From the NCBI GenBank assembly GCA_016165875.1, contig JABBOT010000004.1, positions 3,975,351 through 4,039,350 on the forward strand: DNA of 64,000 nucleotides, in the 5' to 3' direction. Every line of letters begins with the position of its first letter. Positions within the stretch are counted from its first letter, which is position 1. Made by a program: the position numbers and the translations under genes. Positions 56,641 through 64,000 of the stretch are shown here, piece after piece. The notes under the pieces were generated by a model. That model did no database searches and was not told the origin of the DNA. It was given only the letters and a program-made list of their open reading frames with translations. This stretch comes from Acanthopleura granulata (taxonomy: Eukaryota; Mollusca; Polyplacophora; Chitonida; Chitonidae).

Positions 56641-59600
56641 TTATAAGCGACATACACCGCACGTAAATTATCTCTTAATTACAGTGTGCTATATATCAGC
56701 AGAAAGCATCATAATGAGCACGTATGACATGTTGGTGATAATAAGAAGAAATATAGACGATGTAAACATAGCACTAGACGTACATGAAAATGTATAAAGA
56801 AAGTCTAAAAGGGAGTCCGAAGAAATGAGATGTTAAATGTTGGAAGAAACTGAATACCGTTCTGAAATATAAATTTGTACTGGACAAGGACATCTCAGTT
56901 TATAAATTCATACAAACCATCTTTGAAAATAATGTAAATCACAACGAGTTAAACATAAACCAATTATTGTTTGATCAAATACATGTACAGTATCTCATGC
57001 AGTGGTTAATTAAATCGTCCACTGTTACAAATTTCATTTCATAGGTCAAAATGTAAAAAAACTGAGGAGACTTGATCAACTCTGTGCATGCTGAGATTTT
57101 AATTGAATCTAACTTCACATAAATGTGTAAATAATTATAGCGATATAACAATGATAGGTCTGTTTGCAAAGCTATATTCAACTGTTTTCGATAACAGAAT
57201 TTCTTAGCTAAAGCTAAAGAATGCAAGTAAACAGGAAAGGTTACAGAGAAAACCAGTAAGTGTCTGTGGTGTCAACTGGCCTTAGATATACGAAGGCCAG
57301 AATGAAATATATAGGCAATCATATCCAGAAGTTTTGTCCGATGCGTGCAAAGTTGTACTACGCCAAAGAGTAAAGGTTGTTTGGCCCCAACGACATTCCG
57401 TACAGCCATTCACTTCTCGGGATATATATATAAGATATAGCGTGCATTATGACTCCTAGGCACGTCTTTCAACAAGGCAGTTACCAAGCAAGCGCGAATG
57501 ACTGTTACTGTCCTTGTAGGAGACGGAGACATGCGCGCGGGCTATATCATACCGGGTTAACTGGTATGCAGGCATGCAAGCGTGCAGTATAATATGTTAA
57601 GACTTGTTAAAGTCCGGAGCATACAGTGCTGGGTGTAATAATATTAATATAATAATATATATAATGGGTGTATACATACTTTCATTGTATGGATTACCGC
57701 CAGTTGTATATGATTATTTTTTACAGGATTCATTTACTCTTTTATGTATTGAGTCCATGTCATTATGCCAATAAAATATCCGGTGAAAATGTAACAGCTC
57801 AAATTTCGAGTTAAATGAAATGTGTAGCAGCCAACATTCTTAATAAATTGTATTTGACAGGTTTAAAAAGAACATCTACTCTACCTGTAAATATACATCA
57901 ACATAGTTTCAAACACGTGAACCGTTTTGCGCATCCACATGATTTAAATTCATTTCATACTGTGTTTGAAATGGGAGGTGGGGGGGGGGGTACAGCTATA
58001 CCTTACTCATTTCGAACAGGAACGGACATAACATACAGAGTGAAACTCTGTGATCATGATGACTGTGAATATCCCATGCTGTCCATACCGGATATATGTC
58101 ACGTCGTACATGTAGGTCATCGGACAAGAAGGAAACAAGCGAGGTTGGAAGGAACTAGATGAGAAGTCAGAAAGTATAGGCTAAACATCAAAAGTATATC
58201 ACACACCGCCAACAGATACGTGTTATACGTATGAGAGAATAAGTAAACAGTTGCTTTCTTTCCACACACACATAACAGCTGCAGTGTAAGCAACAAGTTA
58301 GTATTAACAAATTAGGAATAATACGCATATAACAAACAGGTAAATTTAGTCCTCACCCACGCCACGACAGCTTCTTTCCTAACGGCATGGCTGCTATGTC
58401 AACATGTGCGCTGCTAGCAGCCCTGTCATCCGTCATTACACTGATCTACAAGAGCACCTGAATGAGTGAGAGACGGTGTAAGGCGTAGAGGTATACAAGC
58501 CTTGGGCATTCACAAGTCAGGCCCAGGTAAACACGCACGTGTATGCACCACACAAAGTATGTAGGTCATCCTAAACGAAGACTTGCTTGGTCATTCATCA
58601 AATATTGCCACAGACACCGGAAACCATCCAGGCTTGCATCACGGTCTAGTGGGAACATGGTTTACATCACTAAGTGAGGTCTACTGGAACACAGGCCGCC
58701 CAACCACAAATTAATTACAAGTGACAGTGTTATAAAATTACCAGGTGGGCCTGTATATTTCTGACCAGCGAGGCCCGGTGAGCTTAATGACAAAATGCTT
58801 GTAAGTGACAGCTTTTAAAAAACTACTATTATATTACAGGGGCCATTCCTTCATTATTTATTGATTTTAGCGCTAGTTTACAACGGAAGTAATGGTTTTA
58901 TGAAAATTTAGTATATAGTAACGATCAGGCAGCACTGATATCTGTTGAACAGTTGCTCTTGTTTCGACATAAGATTATAGAATATAATATTCCTACTGTT
59001 AACAGATAAAGCTAAAAAAGATTAAATGAGACTAGAGTGAGGCCTCAAAATGTCGATGTTATCCACGACCGCAACACTCACGGAACGAAAATGTGAACAA
59101 TCATATACATACACTGTACATACAGGTATATGTACACGTTTACTGATATAATGGAACTAAACAAGAACTAAAAATCCACGACTGGTTTAATGGCTGTGTA
59201 ACCTGTTGTTCACCCCTGCCTTCACGATGACTCTTTTTGCTGGGAAACTGATGATGTACTCATTTACTGAAAATAACGGTTAATTCAATTTGGATTTTGT
59301 TGCTATTGCGCTGAAAAGGATACGCCATTACGGTTTAGATCAGTTAGTATTTTGGATTACCCCAGTGTTCATCTTCAGACAGAATACGGCAGGGAAGGAA
59401 AAATTTTAAACAAAACTGAGAATATTCCAGCTAGATTCACAGTCTCTCAAAAATCAAACTTAAAGTTTTTTTTTAATGTTTGACGCAAAGCAGTCCACGT
59501 GAATGTTTATTCATTGTTGTGGTATATATCTAACATATGGCACCACTCTTTATGTATGGTCACACCTTCAGGTGATTCGTAATCGTCAGGTGTAGTGTTA

Positions 59601-61070
59601 CTAATAGGACATGTCAGGGCTTTTATTGTAATCGCCCAGAGGCATTTTGCCGTAATCCACAGAGATTTCCTGTTGTCCGATGGCTATCTCCTCATCCGAC
59701 AAGCCATTCTACTCACTAGCACAACAACAGGGAAAATAACAACAACTCAGGTACCAAAAAACGACATTCTCTCCCAAAAAGGAACAGCAGATTTGGCATA
59801 GTGAAATATCCTAACAGATTACAACATTTGCTTTCTTTACTTACAATTCGGTTTAAATCCATGCCTCCTTTTAAATCTAAGAAAGATTTTGGTGAGAACA
59901 GCTTTCCTTGTTCAATGCCATAATATTTTGGCGGGTTTTTTTCTTCGATTCTCCTACCTCACACCCCTGTGCTCTTATAGCAATGAATCCAAACTAACCC
60001 ATCCAGTAGATGAAAGGGCTATCACATTACACAATAAACTACATCCACACAAACGTGGCTCTTACCAAAAGTGGTTATGAAAAGTACCATGGTTACTGTG
60101 GAAACCTTGCGGAGTTAGATTCGTACCTGTACGCTGATCACATTTTCATGTGAATGAACAAAATGTGCAAACAAATTTGGCCTAGTTACTTGGTCTATCC
60201 ATGTGCCTTGAAGAACTACCGAGGATATTTATTTTCAGGTCCTGTATAGACATGACAAAACTCGAAGTTCAACTTGAGTCTCCTTCTTACAATGTCGACG
60301 GTCTGTCCTCATTTTCCGCTGCAGTCTATCTCCAGTGACTTGTTGATTCGTGATTCTGTCTTTGATTGGTGTTTCTCACGGTACTCAAGAATATTTCAAA
60401 GTATATGGTGTACTTGATTGTTAAAGTCATGCAGTTATTACAAAAAGAGATGCCTTATTGAAACGGTAAACTCCAGTTCAGCTACATGTTAGTTGGGACA
60501 GTTCATGTCAAAATCGCTATATTCCAACTACATTCCACTGCAGGACAGAAAGGGTCCAATGTATATAATACAATAAGCTCTGTCCTAAACCTCAGTCAGA
60601 ACTCTACGCTGTTAATATATGATTTAGGTGAAAAGGTAGCAATTCATAAAATCCAATGATTCCGACGAACACGCCCGTTATATATTAATTTTGAGATCTC
60701 TATATGGTAACGTGTGATTTTAGTTTGACATAAATATTTCATGTCGTCACAAACCGGGATTTTGTTGGCCCCGACACCTGGTCCCTTTCCATTGTTTTTA
60801 AAAGTTTGAATAATTCTAGACCAGGCGAATCTAATAAATTGCAATTATCTTCAATGCAATGTTTGATTGATGCCAACATCAAACTGAGAGGGACAGCATG
60901 TTGGTAAAATACGTCTGCAGGCAGTAGGAAAAATCTAGCGCTTAGCTTCTATAAATAATAATCTATGGGTAAGCCTGCTAGAGCTAAGGGCCTACTATAC
61001 CATTGTGGTCCTTCCAGCCCAATCATCCCAAGACCACTTCTTTTGAGTGGCATTTAGAACTTGGGGTGGA
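56640..61070. other. Gene-free region
   Basis: No exon recognised on either strand apart from one small SINE fragment. Includes a poly-G run near 57980 and AT-rich microrepeats near 57640. Confidence 0.5.
60357..60400 (-). mobile_element. SINE family A, short fragment
   Basis: TTTGATTGGTGTTTCTCACG and GTACTCAAGAATATTTCA only. Confidence 0.65.
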
Positions 61071-61072
61071 AG

Positions 61073-61428
61073 TACACAAGAAAAGTCTTTCTTATGGATA
61101 TACAACTTCTTGGTTTATTAACACGATGTAGATGCCTACATCGTTATCAAATGAATGACATCAAGCCTAGCCTCAACAGAGATCAAGGTATTTATCTTCT
61201 CTCAGCTTACGATCTATTAGTCCTCCAAACTGACCTGGAACCCCACCGAGCCCATCCCCCTGAGTACCCCTTTGTTCTACCTGTTGACACTTGTATCTCT
61301 ACTTGTTACATTTAAGAGCATTAATGTTTTGATTTCACTCAATTGACAACGATGTTAGTATCTACATGGAAAGGTCGTGTTAATAAATCAAGAAATTGTA
61401 TATCCATAAGAAAGACTTGTCTTGTGTA
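61073..61428. mobile_element. Foldback / MITE-like element, ~356 bp
   Basis: Ends are inverted repeats: left CACAAGAAAAGTCTTTCTTA, right complement CACAAGACAAGTCTTTCTTA. Similarity extends through ~95 bp (61073-61165 against 61331-61428), including ATGGATATACAA, TTATTAACACGA, TGTAGAT and CATCGTT. TA dinucleotides border both ends, compatible with a TA target duplication. No transposase inside, so nonautonomous. Confidence 0.8.
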
Positions 61429-61429
61429 A

Positions 61430-64000
61430 TCCCAAGATCAATTTCCAAAACAATGTTCAACACAAACCATCAAATATATATATATATATAAGAAATTATG
61501 TGATATGTAAACCTCAGTCAATATTCTGCCTACATAATTTTCAGAGCAAATCAATCAGACCCCGGCGTGTATAAAGTGATGTATTGTGCTGTAGGGCATA
61601 AAGCATCAATCAGCGAAATAAATAAGTCAGTGAATTGTTAAGATAAGACTCCGAAAAGTGCTAATGATAAGCACGATGCGCTATCATGGATGTGGACAAC
61701 AGAGATGAGCCGCGGGCTACGTTAATTTAGATTTACATGTAGTATTGTCATAACAGTCTAACAAAAAAACAAACCAAAAAAAAAAACTCACCCTGTTCCC
61801 ATCGACGTCATGGCTCTTGGTTGTCTTTTATATCTGTACCATTTTATTTAGGTTTCGCAAATCAGTCTTTAGTTTAGACAAAGTGGTGAAATCCTGTCGT
61901 GAAATAATCCGAATTAGTTTTAAATATATATCCTCTGGTACACAGTGGTTCGTGTGTATGGAGATGACGCGCTGTTCTCTGTACTCTGTATGCTGATAGT
62001 AATTGGTATAGATTTGTCCCACAAGCCACAATGCGCTTGCCTACAGCCAGCTAATCCTTACATCCAGGCTTCTACAAAGTTTGTCGGCTACACATCAGCA
62101 AATCAGACACGTCTGCGTGTAATGGCGAGGAGTGCTCAATTGTGAACACGGAGTAACCTTGGCGTGGGTTAACAGACCCCTGGTGGTGTTACGCTCTGGT
62201 AAATTGGGCATAAACCATAGTAGACTGGTAACCGTGCGCGTCCCTTCCATTGACCTAATCAGAGGGGGGCCACTGGCGTTAACCATGTAAATCTCTCTGG
62301 CTATCCCACAAGGGGCGAGTTTTGTGAATTAGCCCAATGTTGTAAATTGTATTGTCTTCGTATCAGACGTAATCCAAACAGTTCTTCGTGTCTGTTCTCT
62401 TCGAACGAAATGGGTTTAATGAACATCAGCGCGACGTGAATGGAACAAAAATGTCGGCCAAATACAATGATTTATAACCCGCGTGAGTAAAAATATTTAG
62501 CTTGACTTGAACAATGTACGCGTGATGAGGTTGACGAAAGAATACGGACAGAAAACGGAACGGAAAATCACGTGTAGATTCACAAGGGGACTCACCCTGC
62601 GGCCACGCAGATTAATATAACACAGACTGGCTTATTAGCCATTTCGTGTTGGTAATTGTCCTTGATATCAGAGATCTACTGACCTTATCTAACTGTTGAT
62701 GAGTGACCGGATGAAAGTTTTCACACCGATTGCTCCGCTGTCTTAAATCCCGTTGTCTACATTGTCCTAATCAACGTCCATGGAAAAGATAACAAGCATA
62801 AAATATCAGAGGCCTGGAGCAGTTAGTCTTCTGGGCCTCACCAATGTTGATTACTTTCCTTGGGTTTACATAACACTGGCTAAGCATTCTAGCCGACTAG
62901 TGTCCATGTCCATTTGCCATTCTGATACTAATGCATATCCAGAATGAGATCTATATGTGGAAATAACACTTTACAGAGAATTTATTTGTTAAGATTTTCA
63001 GACCAGCAAAGAACGTTAGTCATATTCACTATAAGGCGAACTCGAGCTTCTTTTCAGAGGAAGTTTTGCTCTTGATACCAAGTTGGCGATTTCAGGTAAA
63101 AGGTCCCTGCATGTAGAGGTTTTTTTTCCATCCAAAGCGCTAAGGATTTTTTTCTGTGATAGAGCCGTGGGCCGCTTATTGGGTGTGGCGCGAACTGGCC
63201 TTAGTTTAGCTCAGTGGCATATGGTTTCAATTAAGCGGTAGGGTATTGCACGCGTTCATTCCGCGTGAGCTGTTATACTTCAGTTTCCATCGACCATGAT
63301 GTCCATTTCTACATTCTTTGTAGAGAATTTTCCTAATTATCCCATCATGCGTATGCTCAAAGCATGAATGTTGAAGTGTAATGACTAGTAAACAGTAGTA
63401 AAGAATATCCTCCGTTTTTTATGGCGTTTGCTTACACTAAGATTCAGAATGGGAATCGTCGGCAACCCTCCGCAACAACCAATCTGGACTAACTCCATTT
63501 CACACATGGTAAGTTAGTGAGAAACGTAAGTCTCTAAAGCAAGGTCATCTGTATACATATGCATAAACACCTAAGCTTTATACCAGCTCTTGACAGCGCT
63601 AGTCGTTTCCTAATGCAGCTGTGGCTTGTGTTGTACTACAACGTTCTAGTCTTGTCTTTATTCTTTCTTTGTTTTTACAGAGACTATTACAGTACTTGGC
63701 AAGTAGAGAGAAAAGTGATTTATCAGTTTCTTTGAAGGAGTGCGATGACAACAGCCTTGTTTAGTTGGCTAGTACCTGGCAATCCTGTTGCGTTGAAACT
63801 GGCCAACAGAATTTTTGGACCCCGGTCACGATTTTATTCTACCGTTCTAGATCGTTATATAATTTAATAACCTGCATAACTTAAATAACTACGCAATGCC
63901 AAGACATAGCTCCATGCAATTGTCGATGGCTGTTTCCCTCCTCCTCGTGGTGTGAGTGTCTTCAAATATCTTTTACACAGAGCGGATTGAATAGATACAT
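61430..64000. other. Gene-free region to window end
   Basis: Short TA run near 61472-61490 and an A run near 61777. No coding exon recognised; a gene beginning beyond the window cannot be excluded. Confidence 0.5.

Noticed and set aside
57815..58162. Plus-strand 115-aa frame with a poly-Gly stretch
   Set aside because: The glycines come from a G homopolymer; no family resemblance and no splice context.
61061..61315. Plus-strand 84-aa frame
   Set aside because: Starts inside the inverted repeat of the MITE-like element; explained by that element.
1..64000. Retroviral, endogenous viral or autonomous transposon coding remnants
   Set aside because: I looked for reverse transcriptase, integrase and transposase-like stretches and saw none; all mobile sequences found are short and nonautonomous.

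Overview
This is eukaryotic nuclear DNA (intron-rich, AT-rich, GT-AG introns, dense SINEs, minisatellites, no operons), most likely from a marine lophotrochozoan invertebrate. A mollusc fits best; brachiopod or annelid cannot be excluded. The organism is an inference from gene divergence and from the tRNA-headed SINEs with TAAA-type tails.

Two complete protein-coding genes lie head to tail on the minus strand. I reconstructed both exon by exon from splice sites, matching phases and family similarity. (1) A TRPA1-type ankyrin-repeat cation channel occupies 18633-53826: 25 shared exons (41215 down to 18633) preceded by three mutually exclusive candidate first exons at 53629-53826, 46770-47009 and 42426-42548. 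The longest product is 1161 aa: about 15 ankyrin repeats, a pre-S1 linker with all the main electrophile-reactive cysteines, six membrane segments and a C-terminal helix. (2) A CLN3 (battenin) orthologue occupies 1485-13287: 15 coding exons, 449 aa, very close in length to human CLN3 (438 aa). The intergenic gap is about 4.9 kb (13.8-18.6 kb). The two genes have no known joint pathway; their adjacency is simply recorded.

Layout: 1-1.48 kb is the CLN3 3' flank, including degenerate tandem copies of its own last coding segment; 1.49-13.29 kb is CLN3; 13.3-18.6 kb is CLN3 upstream sequence and the TRPA1 3' region; 18.6-41.2 kb is the TRPA1 body; 41.2-53.8 kb holds the alternative first exons with long repeat-filled introns; 53.9-64 kb has no gene that I can recognise, only SINEs and one foldback MITE-like element.

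The most unusual signals are: a 12-copy, 41-bp array that repeatedly duplicates the S6-exon/5'-splice-site boundary of TRPA1; tandem partial copies of the CLN3 C-terminal coding segment just past its stop codon; a smaller array that starts with splice-donor-like sequence after TRPA1 exon 1a; three alternative TRPA1 N-termini; a symmetric 90-bp exon that inserts 30 residues into the outer pore; and a Gly-to-Leu change at the predicted TRPA1 selectivity filter. About 20 SINE copies, two larger minisatellites, a near-perfect 31-bp-arm palindrome and a 356-bp foldback element account for much of the remaining structure.
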